Source: CAZHNW01 sp942491575 (lineage in GTDB: Bacteria; Spirochaetota; UBA4802; UBA5550). From it: a stretch of DNA of 64,000 nt. Under the pieces are notes generated by a model, which was given only the letters and a program-made list of their open reading frames with translations, was not told the origin of the DNA and did no database searches. Numbering within the stretch: position 1 is the first letter of the stretch; every line of letters starts with the position of its first letter. This document shows, one piece after another, positions 15,912-25,082 of the stretch. The translations under genes and the position numbers were made by a program. The DNA is taken from NCBI GenBank assembly GCA_942491575.1, contig CALOBT010000025.1, positions 3,224,001 to 3,288,000 of the forward strand. Reading direction: 5' to 3'.

Positions 15912-16676
15912 TTACCCGGACATCATATTTTTCACAATTTCAAGGGTAGCCCTGGTATCCGGATGGAAAAGACAGTTCAATCCCTCCTGCCAGTTTTCCT
16001 TCTCAAGATAGGTCCGCATCTCGTCTTCGTAGGGCCTCCGCTGGGAATATTTCAGCAGCATAAATGATTTTCCGGGATTATCTATCCAGGTGGTCACTAT
16101 CTCCTTTGCCCTTGGAAGCAGCTGATCATCCTCAACAATTTCATCAACAAGACCCACTGCCTTCGCTCCTTCAACATCATACCGCTCACCAAAAAACATT
16201 ACGTCACGATATCTTTTCTCGCTATCGAGGCCGAAACGCATAAGCGCCGTCTGCACGATGGAGAGACCAAGACCGATCTTGACTTCACTCATGCTCAGCT
16301 GGATTTTCGGATGGTCTTTTATAAGGCGGTAATCACAGGCATTGCCAAGGATGAGGCCCCCCGCCATTGAGGAACCATTCATGGCGGCCACAACGGGTTT
16401 TCGGCACATGAATAGTTCGATAAAAATTTCTTCCGCCTCTTCGAAGAAGGCAACCGCTTCGGAAAGGTCCCTGAAACCGAGAAACATGGGAAGGTCAAAA
16501 CCTGAACAGAAAATTTTTCCTGAGCCGGTGAAAATCAATCCCTTCAGGTCTTCCTCTTCATTCACCCTTTTTACTATATCACGGATCTGGTATAACATCT
16601 CCAGGGTGAGGGAATTAAATTTCCCGTTAGCGAATTCAGCGATAACAATATTATCCTCGATGCGTTCCTGTATCAT
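15912..16676 (-). CDS. Enoyl-CoA hydratase/isomerase (crotonase) family protein
   Basis: The protein has 254 residues. The crotonase fold shows FCSGFDLPMF (56-65), the oxyanion segment AAMNGSSMAGGLILGNACDYR (split around residues 98-117) and SEVKIGLGL (130-138). The second catalytic Glu is present at 131, but the site of the first Glu in true hydratases (GGGCE) is a leucine or isoleucine here. With one Glu the enzyme is more likely a double-bond isomerase or another crotonase than a standard hydratase. TTGACA (16756-16751) on the minus strand may be its -35 box. It lies beside the acyl-CoA ligase, which is in the same direction. Confidence 0.85.
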   Translation of the reverse strand: MIQERIEDNIVIAEFANGKFNSLTLEMLYQIRDIVKRVNEEEDLKGLIFTGSGKIFCSGFDLPMFLGFRDLSEAVAFFEEAEEIFIELFMCRKPVVAAMNGSSMAGGLILGNACDYRLIKDHPKIQLSMSEVKIGLGLSIVQTALMRFGLDSEKRYRDVMFFGERYDVEGAKAVGLVDEIVEDDQLLPRAKEIVTTWIDNPGKSFMLLKYSQRRPYEDEMRTYLEKENWQEGLNCLFHPDTRATLEIVKNMMSG

Positions 16677-16995
16677 GGTATTTCTCCTCTCTGGTTTTTC
16701 CGAATCTCAAAAGTCGGCTGGACGGCTTACTGTTAACCGTTCAATAATTTTGTCAATGAAAAAAGGGAGATACAGTATTGGGGGAAATGTAAAATTCAGG
16801 TCATCCCGGAATATCAGGATTGAATATAAAACAGAAAAAAGAACGCAGATTACGCGGCAAAAAAAGTAAAAGAGAAGGAAAAAGTTTTACATACTCCTTC
16901 CAATGAAGAACAAAACTTCCCCTTATTAGTCTTGCTATATTCCTTTAAAAAAATTCCGACATTTTTCACATTATGAGATTGGAATATTTTTCGTT

Positions 16996-19215
16996 TTAAC
17001 TTTTATCCTGAAGTACCGCCGCCACAATGCTGCTCAATTCCGCGGCACGGTAAGGTTTCCGCATTACACCCTTTAATCCCATTTTTTTCATTTCCTCCAG
17101 TGATTCCTCCCGGGAAAAACCGGAGGCGAGAATAACCTTAACTTCAGAATCAATTTTCTTCATTTCAAAAAAACATTCACTCCCGTTCATCTCAGGCATC
17201 ACCATATCAATTAAAACAAGATCAATTTCCTTATAATATTCCCTGAAGACAGCAAGACCCTCAAGGCCATTTTCAGCAAGAAGCACCCGGTAACCGAGGT
17301 CATCCAGGATTGCCTCTGCAGTTGCCCTGATTACCGGCTCATCATCTATTACCAGAATATTTCCACTCCCCCTTATCAATTCTGATTCCTCTCTTTTTAC
17401 AGGAAGTTCCGTTTCACCGGAGAGGGGGAAAAAAATATGGAAAACCGTTCCGACATTAACTTCACTGTATACAGTGATTGCACCTTCATGCTGCTGCACG
17501 GTCCCGTAGACCGCAGCGAGACCCAGGCCGGTTCCCTTCCCCTGCCCCATGGTGGTAAAAAAAGGATCAAAAATATGCTGCAAATCATCAATGGGAATTC
17601 CCCAACCTGTATCCTCTACTTCAATTTCCAGGAAATTACCGGTTTTTATATCAAATGGACTCTCCTGACAATATTTTTCTTCAAGACAAATGTTCCTTGT
17701 CGTAAATGAAAGACTCCCACCCGAGGGCATTGCATTTGCTGCATTTATTCCAAGGTTCAGCAGGGCATTCTGAAGAAGAGATTCATCACCCGAAATTATT
17801 GAATAATCCGCCAAAAAATTGACTTTAATATTAATCTTTCTGTCTATAGTTCTTTCGAGAATGGAGATAGTAGAATTAATAGAATCATGGAGATTAACCG
17901 GGTTTAAATTTATATTTTCCTTACGTGCAAAGGTTAGAAGTTTTTTCGTTAATCCTGCAGCGTTTTCCGCAGAGAGGATAATCATGTTAAGATACTTTAA
18001 AGGTTTTCCTTCGGTGATAAACTTTTTCAGCATCTCCGCGGCACCCATTATACCTCCCAGCATGTTATTAAAATCGTGCGCAACCCCCCCGGCGAGTTTG
18101 CCTATTGACTCCATTTTGTGGGACTGCCATATCTGTTCCTCCAGCTGCCGCTGTTCCGTTACATCATGCCCTTCAGCTATAAAACCACGCAGTTTTTTTT
18201 CCCTGTCCAGAAGGGGCTTCAGTGTAAAATCTATCATTACTTTCTGTCTCCGGTAGTTTTCATTTATTGCATCAAAGCGGATGGTTTTTTTATCCCTGCC
18301 GCACTCCTCAATTGCGGCTTTTAATTTTTCCTGCATTAAGGGGTGATGACTCCACCATCCGGTTTCCCAGAAATACCGGTTTAAGTAGGTTCCCAGTTCA
18401 GCCCTTATAAGGTCTATCGCAGTCTGGTTTACCTCCACGAGCCTTCCTTCAGTATCGAGAAGGCCAATGAGCTGATAGGTATTATTAAAAATATCTTTAA
18501 ATTTTTCTTCGGAGGCATCAAGCTTCGATTTAGTTTTCTTCTGTTTTTTCTCCCCCCTCAACACCCTAAAAATCATCAGACCCAGCATAAGCATAATAAC
18601 AATAAAGGTAGCCAGGAATACCCTGTTCATGTTGCTCTTTGCCTGATGATGTTCAGCAAGAATATCGTCGTAATAGACCCCTGAACATATTATCCAGTCC
18701 CATGGAAGAAAGGCCTTCACAAAGGTAAGTTTCGGCAGAACAGCCCCGGGCATCGTAGGTCTGTCCCAGACATACTCAATGTAGCCCTCACCCCTTTCCC
18801 GGGCCGCCCTCATGGCACTTCTAATAATGTGATACCCCCGAGCGTCCTTCAATCCAATTACACTGGTGTTGACAAGCTCAGGATGGAAGGGATGCACCAG
18901 CATGACCCCCTTACTGTTAATAACATAGTAATAGTTCTTTTTTTCCACTTCCCATCTGAGGGAATTAATTTCCTTCATAGCCAGTTCCCTGGCTCTCTTC
19001 ATACTGATTTTCCCCTGCCTTGCATTTATATAGTGCTTGTTTGCTACCTGCCATCCAAGATATATTACCTCCTTAATTATAATCCGTTTCTGTTCTACAA
19101 GGTTTTCATACTGATGGGGAATAAGGTAAAAGTAGACCATACCGTAAAAGACACCGAGGGTTAACAGTGCCGGGAGCAGGAGGGTTATTATATTCAGTTT
19201 TCTCCCATTCAGCAT
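16996..19215 (-). CDS. Hybrid sensor histidine kinase with Cache, PAS and receiver domains
   Basis: The protein has 739 residues. Membrane spans lie at about 8-31 and 199-218 and enclose a periplasmic Cache domain (NYYYVINSKGVMLVHP, FLPWDWIICSGVYYDDI), then a PAS domain at about 235-355. The phosphoacceptor is His380 in GGVAHDFNNML. The ATPase domain carries DTGWGI (535-540) and GKGTGLGL (560-567), and a C-terminal receiver has Asp670 in VLIDMVMPEMNG. Cache domains of this kind often sense small carboxylic acids, which would suit the metabolic neighbourhood. The 319-nt region downstream (16677-16995) holds no gene that I can support. Confidence 0.93.
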   Translation of the reverse strand: MLNGRKLNIITLLLPALLTLGVFYGMVYFYLIPHQYENLVEQKRIIIKEVIYLGWQVANKHYINARQGKISMKRARELAMKEINSLRWEVEKKNYYYVINSKGVMLVHPFHPELVNTSVIGLKDARGYHIIRSAMRAARERGEGYIEYVWDRPTMPGAVLPKLTFVKAFLPWDWIICSGVYYDDILAEHHQAKSNMNRVFLATFIVIMLMLGLMIFRVLRGEKKQKKTKSKLDASEEKFKDIFNNTYQLIGLLDTEGRLVEVNQTAIDLIRAELGTYLNRYFWETGWWSHHPLMQEKLKAAIEECGRDKKTIRFDAINENYRRQKVMIDFTLKPLLDREKKLRGFIAEGHDVTEQRQLEEQIWQSHKMESIGKLAGGVAHDFNNMLGGIMGAAEMLKKFITEGKPLKYLNMIILSAENAAGLTKKLLTFARKENINLNPVNLHDSINSTISILERTIDRKINIKVNFLADYSIISGDESLLQNALLNLGINAANAMPSGGSLSFTTRNICLEEKYCQESPFDIKTGNFLEIEVEDTGWGIPIDDLQHIFDPFFTTMGQGKGTGLGLAAVYGTVQQHEGAITVYSEVNVGTVFHIFFPLSGETELPVKREESELIRGSGNILVIDDEPVIRATAEAILDDLGYRVLLAENGLEGLAVFREYYKEIDLVLIDMVMPEMNGSECFFEMKKIDSEVKVILASGFSREESLEEMKKMGLKGVMRKPYRAAELSSIVAAVLQDKS

Positions 19216-19317
19216 TTCATGGCCATTCCGATTTTAGTATTTACAGCAGGGTCCTATTATACCATGAAATGTCTGAAGGTTCAAAAATAAATCTAATAAA
19301 TTTCATTTAAAAGATTT

Positions 19318-19343
19318 GCTGACAGGGGATAACCCCCATCAGC
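19318..19343 (-). terminator. Hairpin terminator of the acyl-CoA synthetase/ETF operon
   Basis: The stem GCTGA-CA-GGGG pairs with CCCC-CA-TCAGC across an ATAA loop, with a mismatched CA pair inside. It lies about 90 nt after the SDR stop. A short T-rich stretch follows on the minus strand. Confidence 0.55.
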
Positions 19344-19430
19344 TTTACTCATTAAATTTTTCTAATAAAAGTGATTTCCGCTTAATAAATTCTTTTTATA
19401 CGATTCCCTCATTAAAACAGGATTCACACT

Positions 19431-20246
19431 TCACATCACTTTTTCAAATATCTTATCATACCGGGCGGGGAAAATCCGTTGAATCATTGCAGCTATCTTT
19501 GCATCCGAACCGATGAGAACCCTCGACTTTTTCTTTTTAATGCCATTAATGATTACCTCTGCCGCCTCTTCAGGAGTGGTTTTGGCGACACGGTCAAACA
19601 TTTTTGCAAACTTTTCCTGTTCCTCCGTGGTTGCTTCACGGTCTGCCTTCTTCATCCGGGCATTGCGGACAATATTTGTTTTAATGCCACCGGGATAGAC
19701 CGTGGTCACCGCGACTCCGGTCCCGGCAAGTTCCATACGCATCGATTCGGTAAATCCCTTTACGGCAAACTTTGTGGCACAGTAGGCGGACTGTTTACGG
19801 ACTCCAACGAGACCAAAAAGGCTTGAAACATTTACAAGGCTTGATTCTTTCTCTTCCATCAAAAACGGAAGAAAGGCCCGGGTACCGTAGAGGACCCCCC
19901 AGTAGTTTATACCGAAGATCCATTCCATATCTTCCCATGGTGTATGAAGAAAATTGCCATCGTGGTTTACCCCGGCATTATTTATCATAATAGAGACTCC
20001 TCCGAAATCACTTTTTACTTTATCCGCGAACCCTTCAAAGGCCTTGCGATTTGATACGTCCAGTGGATATATTTTAATCCGGTCACGGGCATCACCTGCC
20101 AGCTGCAGGGTTTCAGCAAGTCCCTTTTCATCACGGTCTGCAGCAGCCACCCGGGCCCCTTCCTTCAAAAGTTCAAGTGTAAGGGCGCGTCCGATTCCGG
20201 AAGCAGCCCCGGTGACAACGGCAACTTTTCCTTTCAGGTTCTTCAT
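19431..20246 (-). CDS. Short-chain dehydrogenase/reductase
   Basis: The protein has 271 residues of the classical SDR type. The cofactor motif TGAASGIG is near residues 12-19, NNAG is at about 89-92, and the catalytic Ser and YxxxK are in NVSSLFGLVGVRKQSAYCATK. Asp at the end of strand beta-2 (AAADRDEKG) with a preceding basic region leaves NAD versus NADP open. It oxidises or reduces a hydroxyl/keto group. The start overlaps the end of etfA (ATGA), so it is the last gene of the synthetase-etfB-etfA operon. It most likely acts on an acyl-CoA or its alcohol. Confidence 0.9.
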   Translation of the reverse strand: MKNLKGKVAVVTGAASGIGRALTLELLKEGARVAAADRDEKGLAETLQLAGDARDRIKIYPLDVSNRKAFEGFADKVKSDFGGVSIMINNAGVNHDGNFLHTPWEDMEWIFGINYWGVLYGTRAFLPFLMEEKESSLVNVSSLFGLVGVRKQSAYCATKFAVKGFTESMRMELAGTGVAVTTVYPGGIKTNIVRNARMKKADREATTEEQEKFAKMFDRVAKTTPEEAAEVIINGIKKKKSRVLIGSDAKIAAMIQRIFPARYDKIFEKVM

Positions 20247-21217
20247 TGATTTCTCCTTTTTTCCCGCCGGTATGCATCAAGCAATACCGGAATAAATGAT
20301 ATCAGGTCCTCCGCTACCCCGTAATCTGCATGATTGAATATCGGGGCCCGTGGATCCTTATTGATTGCAATAATAGAGCGGGACTTTTTCATCCCCGCCA
20401 AATGCTGTGATGATCCGGAAATTCCGCAGGCAATATAGATACGCGGTGCAACCCTTTTGCCTGTTATACCTATCTGCCGGTTGTAGGGGAGCCAGCCGCG
20501 GTCGCAGACAATGCGGCTTCCCCCCACTGCCGATGAAGGGAAAATTTCTGCGAGTTGATCTATTAACTTCAGGTTCTCTTCCTCCCCGATACCGTTTCCC
20601 GCCGCTACAATTACATCCGCTGAATCCATTTCCCGGTTTGACGCAGCAGCCTCAAGGAACTGCGGTATATATTGGCTTTCACCTGTTATCGCCATTGGGA
20701 TTATTTCTCCGGGGGAAGTTTCTACCGGCTGTACCGCCTCAAGGATTCCCTGCTGAAGTGTAACAACTCCCCGGACACCGGTTGCATCTTCATTCATGGT
20801 GAGGGCGCCGGACATCACTACCCTGCGAAATTCAATCCTTCCGTCATGTAAAAACATTTCCTCAACACCGGTTATAAGCCGGCACTTCATAAAAACTGCA
20901 GCGGCGGCAGCGGCGGGAAGGTAGTTCATTCCGTTGCGAAGCAGTACCAGGTCAGGTGTAAAAAGACGGCAGCACTCTTTCAGCCCCTCTGCAAAAAGTT
21001 CACTGTGGGGCAGGGCAAAACGGTCATCCTCTAAGACATATACAGATAAACCAGACTTCGATGCCTCCCCGGCAATGCCTGCACATGAGCTGCCGCAGAC
21101 GAGCAGTGCACCGGTCAATTTTCCTTCACCGGCAATTAACCGTGCCGCCTCAAGAAGCTCAAGAAAACATTCCCGGTATGAGGGATCATTTGCCTGCAGG
21201 GCTATCAGCACCTTCAT
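20243..21217 (-). CDS. etfA: Electron transfer flavoprotein, alpha subunit
   Basis: The start is ATG 21217, two bases after the TGA of etfB, giving 324 residues; an upstream in-frame start would run into etfB. The C-terminal FAD domain carries the EtfA signature GISGSSQHLAGMKKSRS, then AINKDPRAPIFNHADYGV. The N-terminal domain is the Rossmann-like fold shared with EtfB. With EtfB it accepts electrons from acyl-CoA dehydrogenases and passes them toward the quinone pool. The operon context (acyl-CoA synthetase upstream, SDR downstream) supports a role in acyl-CoA oxidation. No ETF:quinone oxidoreductase gene lies in the window. Confidence 0.93.
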   Translation of the reverse strand: MKVLIALQANDPSYRECFLELLEAARLIAGEGKLTGALLVCGSSCAGIAGEASKSGLSVYVLEDDRFALPHSELFAEGLKECCRLFTPDLVLLRNGMNYLPAAAAAAVFMKCRLITGVEEMFLHDGRIEFRRVVMSGALTMNEDATGVRGVVTLQQGILEAVQPVETSPGEIIPMAITGESQYIPQFLEAAASNREMDSADVIVAAGNGIGEEENLKLIDQLAEIFPSSAVGGSRIVCDRGWLPYNRQIGITGKRVAPRIYIACGISGSSQHLAGMKKSRSIIAINKDPRAPIFNHADYGVAEDLISFIPVLLDAYRREKRRNQ

Positions 21218-21218
21218 A

Positions 21219-21992
21219 TCAGAGGACCCCCTCACGGTAAAATATTTTAAGAAGCCCCTTCGCCTTCTCTTCCGGGCTGCCCTCAATCATGGCTACTTCG
21301 CTTCTGCGTCCCGGTCTCCCAAAGACAAAAGTTCCCTTCGGGACAGGGGACATCGTATTCATCGCCGGTACGGGATTAATCTCCTGCTTCCGGGCACGGA
21401 GTTTGCTGGTCAGGGTTGGATAACGGGGAGACTGCAAACCCGACTGCACCGAGATAAGTGCAGGAAGTTTAATCTCCCCATGTTCCCGGACTCCACCCTC
21501 CAGCTCTCCCGTTACGGTGAGGTGACTTCCCCCCCTGCTGACTTCCGCCTCAACCACTGACGGAACTACCGGAAGCCGCAGTTGTGCAGCAATTAAAGGC
21601 CCGGTAATCCCCTGCATCAGGTCCTCCGACATGGCCCCGGTAATAATAAGGTCATAGCCGCAGCCCCGGGTAAAATCAGCCATCTTTGCCGCAACGGTTT
21701 CGGGATGCCAGACATCAGCTTCCCCCATATCAATACGAAACGCACGGTCAGCCCCCATTTCCAGGGCACGCTTTAAAGTTTTCGATACATAGGCTGGACC
21801 CGCGGAGACGGCATCCACAACTGTTTCTGGATTAAAGTCCTTCAGAGACAGGGCCATTTCAAGGGCATATTCCGAAAGGCGGCCGAAACGACGTACCGCA
21901 TCCTCCCCGTAGCGGGGATAAATCAGGTCCCCCCCGGGAGCGATGGCGGAGGGATCATCCGCCACAACCTTCATGCATACAAGGAGTTTCAC
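21219..21992 (-). CDS. etfB: Electron transfer flavoprotein, beta subunit
   Basis: The protein has 257 residues from a GTG that overlaps the TGA of the acyl-CoA synthetase gene (GTGA). EtfB features are LLVCMKVVADDP at the N-terminus, the nucleotide-binding region DLIITGAMSEDLMQGITGPLIAAQL, and LPALISVQSGLQSPRYPTL. It binds AMP and docks to acyl-CoA dehydrogenases. It forms a heterodimer with the etfA product immediately downstream. AAGGAG appears within the coding start region of the plus strand and is not relevant; translation is probably coupled to the upstream gene. Confidence 0.93.
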   Translation of the reverse strand: MKLLVCMKVVADDPSAIAPGGDLIYPRYGEDAVRRFGRLSEYALEMALSLKDFNPETVVDAVSAGPAYVSKTLKRALEMGADRAFRIDMGEADVWHPETVAAKMADFTRGCGYDLIITGAMSEDLMQGITGPLIAAQLRLPVVPSVVEAEVSRGGSHLTVTGELEGGVREHGEIKLPALISVQSGLQSPRYPTLTSKLRARKQEINPVPAMNTMSPVPKGTFVFGRPGRRSEVAMIEGSPEEKAKGLLKIFYREGVL

Positions 21993-24166
21993 TGCTGAAG
22001 TACCACCAGGGCATCAAGGATTACGGAATGATCTCCCGAAATAAGAATCGGATTAATGTCTATCTCCGCTATCTCACTATGGATAAGGGGAATCATACTC
22101 AGCCTTGAAAGCATATCCGCAAGAACTTCTCTATTTACTGCAGGCATCCCCCGGTAGGGACCAAGTATCTCCGCGGTTCGTATATCTTTCATCATCTCTT
22201 TGGCTTCATTCACATTTACCGGGGAAATTCTAAATACCGTATCCTTCAGGGCCTCCGTCATAATACCACCCACACCAAAGGCGAGACACGGACCGATATT
22301 CTCTTCCCTTGTTATTCCCGCAATGAACTCCCTCTTCCCCTCCGCCATGGGGCTTACAAGGATGGGAGTGCCTGCTCCCGCTTCAGCCTCGATAGCTTCA
22401 GCGGCTTTCTTCACTGCAGCGGCATCGCTGCAGTTGAGGTGCACAAGGCCCCGTTCAGTCTTATGCAGAATATCATGGCGGCACGCCTTTAGGGCAACGG
22501 GGTAGCCGAGGCTATCCGCCGCAGTCGCCGCGGCATCCCCTCCCACTGCCAGTTCTTCCTCAGGTACCGCCATTCCATAGGCGGCGAGAATCTTTTTCGA
22601 CTGATGCTCATCCAGTGCACGCTGCTTTTTCTTTACGGCTTCGGCTATAATGGATGCCGCTTCCCTATCCGGTGCCGGCAGCACAGGGGCCTCGTAGGCG
22701 CGTCTTTCGCTGATCTCTTTATAGCGAAGCAGGGATACCATGGCTCCGGCGGCCTTCTCCGGGGAGTCATAGACGGGAATCCCCGCATCCTGGAAAACCT
22801 CGGTATAGCGGTCATCCCGGTCAAAGAAGGATGATACCGTCATGGGGATGCCGTACTTAAAGGGGACACTGACCGTGCTGGTCATATCCCTCGTCCTCGC
22901 CTGCTTCAGCAGTTCATCAAGGACCGACGACTGGATCATCCCCTGGAGGTGGGGAACCAGTGTATTCAAAAAACCGGACGACATCGCCCCGTGAAGTATC
23001 ACGCCATCCACCTCACCGCTTGCCATTACCATCTCCGGTAGCTCCTCCGCAAGGAGTCCGATATTCATGGCAAAGGTAATATCCACGGGATTACCCGCCG
23101 GGGCATGATCTGGGATAATCGGCTTTATTTTTGCCACCAGTTCATCACTGAAGGGTGGTACCTCAAAGCCGCCGGATTCACATGTATCAGCAATGGCTGA
23201 CCCGGGGCCCCCGGAATTGGTCACAACACCGATGCGGTTCCCTTTAATAGGAGGAAGTGACGCCAGTGCCCACCCATGTGCATAGAGGTCTTCTATGGTA
23301 TCAACGCGGATAATCCCCGCCTGCCTGAAGAGGCCGTCGTAGATATGGTCCGGTCCCGCCATTGCCCCGGTATGACTGAAACCTGAACGGGCCCCCGCCT
23401 TTGAACCCCCCACGTACTGGGCTATGACAGGTTTCTTCGCCGTTACTTTTCGAGCTACATCGAGGAATCGATCAATGTTACGGATCCCTTCAATGTAGAG
23501 GGATATCGCCTTTGTCTGTTCATCGTCCCCCAGGACCTCAAGAACGTCCGCAAGGGTTGTATTCGCCTCATTGCCGACACTAATGGCCTTGGAGAATCGA
23601 ATACCTCGTTTCGTAAGGTAGGGTATTGACTGGGTAATATAGGTACCGCTCTGGCTGACAAGGCCGAGGCCCCCGGAGCCTTCAGTGTAGGGGATTACCG
23701 TGGTGTTCAGATTTATTTCACTGTTGAGGATGCCCATGCAGTTGGGACCGATGAAGGTAATGCCGTACTCCTCTGCCAACTCCTTCAGGCGCTCTTCCAT
23801 GCGGCGTCCCTCATCACCGGTCTCTTTAAAACCCGCGGTTATAATAATGGCATATTTTGTTCCCAGCTTCCCAAAATCTTCAAAGAGGGGCAACAGGTGC
23901 TGTGCCGGCAACACAAAGAGTACCAGGTCAGGGACCTCCGGCAAGTCAGCCACGGATTTATAGGCCTTATGGCCGAGAACCTTTTCATCCCGGGGATGAA
24001 TGGGGTAAAAACTTCCTTCAAAACCATCCTTAATAATACTCAGGGCATGCATTGTTCCCATCTTCATGGGATTGTTTCCCGCCCCCACGGTGGCAATGGA
24101 ATTCGGATAGAGCAGTTTTTTCAGAGCATCTTTTTTAGCTGATACGTCTTTCAGTACATTATTCAT
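21989..24166 (-). CDS. ADP-forming acyl-CoA synthetase (acetate-CoA ligase type, fused subunits)
   Basis: ATG 24166 follows GGGAGA, giving 725 residues. The N-terminal part has the CoA-binding Rossmann domain (NSIATVGAGNNPMKMGT), ligase-CoA domains with the likely phosphohistidine segment FSHTGAMAGP, and a C-terminal ATP-grasp domain (YPVALKACRHDILHKTERG). This is the fused alpha-beta form of ADP-forming acetyl/acyl-CoA synthetases, which interconvert acyl-CoA plus ADP with acid plus ATP. As the first gene of an operon with etfB, etfA and an SDR, it either activates an acid cheaply or conserves energy from the end product of an oxidation. Confidence 0.9.
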   Translation of the reverse strand: MNNVLKDVSAKKDALKKLLYPNSIATVGAGNNPMKMGTMHALSIIKDGFEGSFYPIHPRDEKVLGHKAYKSVADLPEVPDLVLFVLPAQHLLPLFEDFGKLGTKYAIIITAGFKETGDEGRRMEERLKELAEEYGITFIGPNCMGILNSEINLNTTVIPYTEGSGGLGLVSQSGTYITQSIPYLTKRGIRFSKAISVGNEANTTLADVLEVLGDDEQTKAISLYIEGIRNIDRFLDVARKVTAKKPVIAQYVGGSKAGARSGFSHTGAMAGPDHIYDGLFRQAGIIRVDTIEDLYAHGWALASLPPIKGNRIGVVTNSGGPGSAIADTCESGGFEVPPFSDELVAKIKPIIPDHAPAGNPVDITFAMNIGLLAEELPEMVMASGEVDGVILHGAMSSGFLNTLVPHLQGMIQSSVLDELLKQARTRDMTSTVSVPFKYGIPMTVSSFFDRDDRYTEVFQDAGIPVYDSPEKAAGAMVSLLRYKEISERRAYEAPVLPAPDREAASIIAEAVKKKQRALDEHQSKKILAAYGMAVPEEELAVGGDAAATAADSLGYPVALKACRHDILHKTERGLVHLNCSDAAAVKKAAEAIEAEAGAGTPILVSPMAEGKREFIAGITREENIGPCLAFGVGGIMTEALKDTVFRISPVNVNEAKEMMKDIRTAEILGPYRGMPAVNREVLADMLSRLSMIPLIHSEIAEIDINPILISGDHSVILDALVVLQQ

Positions 24167-24287
24167 TTTAGTCTCCCTGATAGCCGTTTTTCGCTGTCCT
24201 TTATCTTTTTTCGGACAGACTTTTATTCCCCTTCTCATTTTCCCGGTGACATAAATCTAACACTGCTGCATTTAATTGCAATAAAAA

Positions 24288-24340
24288 AACGAGCGTTCGC
24301 TATATTTTTCTTGACATAATCCTTTACCTGCCATTAGAAA
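24288..24340 (+). promoter_or_regulatory. Divergent promoter region with possible operator
   Basis: Between the divergent synthetase and phosphatase genes lies AACG-AG-CGTT with flanking TCGC (24288-24300), a short dyad of the kind bound by some TetR proteins. TTGACA (24311-24316) and TAGAAA (24335-24340), 18 bp apart, could serve the plus-strand operon. The match is short, so it is only suggestive. Confidence 0.4.
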
Positions 24341-24374
24341 TGACAGAATCAAAAGATTGTACTGAAATACTATT

Positions 24375-25064
24375 ATGAGCACAATTTATTTTATCCGCCA
24401 CGGCCAGGCCTCCTTCGGTACCGGCAACTATGACCGCCTCTCTGAAACCGGTGAGGAACAGGCACGTATCCTTGCGGGACACCTTAAAGGGCGCGGTGTC
24501 ACCTTTGATCTTTCCATAAGCGGTTCCCTGGAACGGCAGCGGCGAACCGCGGATATCTTTTTTGGAGATGAACTCCGTCCGGAACACCTCGTCATACCCG
24601 GCTTGAACGAGTATGATTCCCGCGCCATCATGACGGCCCTGACTCCCTCTGTTATAGAAAAAAACCCCGGCCTGGAGGAGGATGCAAAACAGCTCTTTGA
24701 GAGCCGCAAATCCTTTCAGCGGGTATTCGAGGCGGTAATGCTTCACTGGGTCTCAGGAAAACACCCCGATGATCTTGTATCCTTCCGGGAGTTTGCTGCA
24801 GGGATCAACAGCGCCATAGACAAAATAATTTCAAAACATGGCAGCGGAAAAACTATCGGTGTCTTTACCTCAGGGGGTCCCGTTTCCACGGCGGTTCAGC
24901 GGGCCCTGAAGATAGACAACGAAGAGGTAATGCGCATAAACTGGCAGGTGGCAAACACCTCTGTCACACGATTTCGATGCACCAACACACGTTTCTCCCT
25001 TTTATCTTTTAATGAATACGGACACCTGGAAGAGGCGGGGAAAAAATTTATCACATTCAGATAA
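24375..25064 (+). CDS. Histidine phosphatase superfamily protein, atypical second site
   Basis: The protein has 229 residues. The phosphoglycerate-mutase-like RHG motif is at 8-10 (IYFIRHGQASFG), and Arg residues in SLERQRRTADIFF match the family. The place of the second catalytic His (usually SHGG) reads VFTSGGP, so Ser replaces His. The enzyme may have altered activity or work on an unusual phosphate ester. It lies 18 nt before an acyl-CoA dehydrogenase gene and in one run with an APH-like kinase, so it may act on a phosphorylated acyl intermediate. That link is inference. Confidence 0.82.
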   Translation: MSTIYFIRHGQASFGTGNYDRLSETGEEQARILAGHLKGRGVTFDLSISGSLERQRRTADIFFGDELRPEHLVIPGLNEYDSRAIMTALTPSVIEKNPGLEEDAKQLFESRKSFQRVFEAVMLHWVSGKHPDDLVSFREFAAGINSAIDKIISKHGSGKTIGVFTSGGPVSTAVQRALKIDNEEVMRINWQVANTSVTRFRCTNTRFSLLSFNEYGHLEEAGKKFITFR

Positions 25065-25082
25065 TACAACGAGGAGGCTCCC

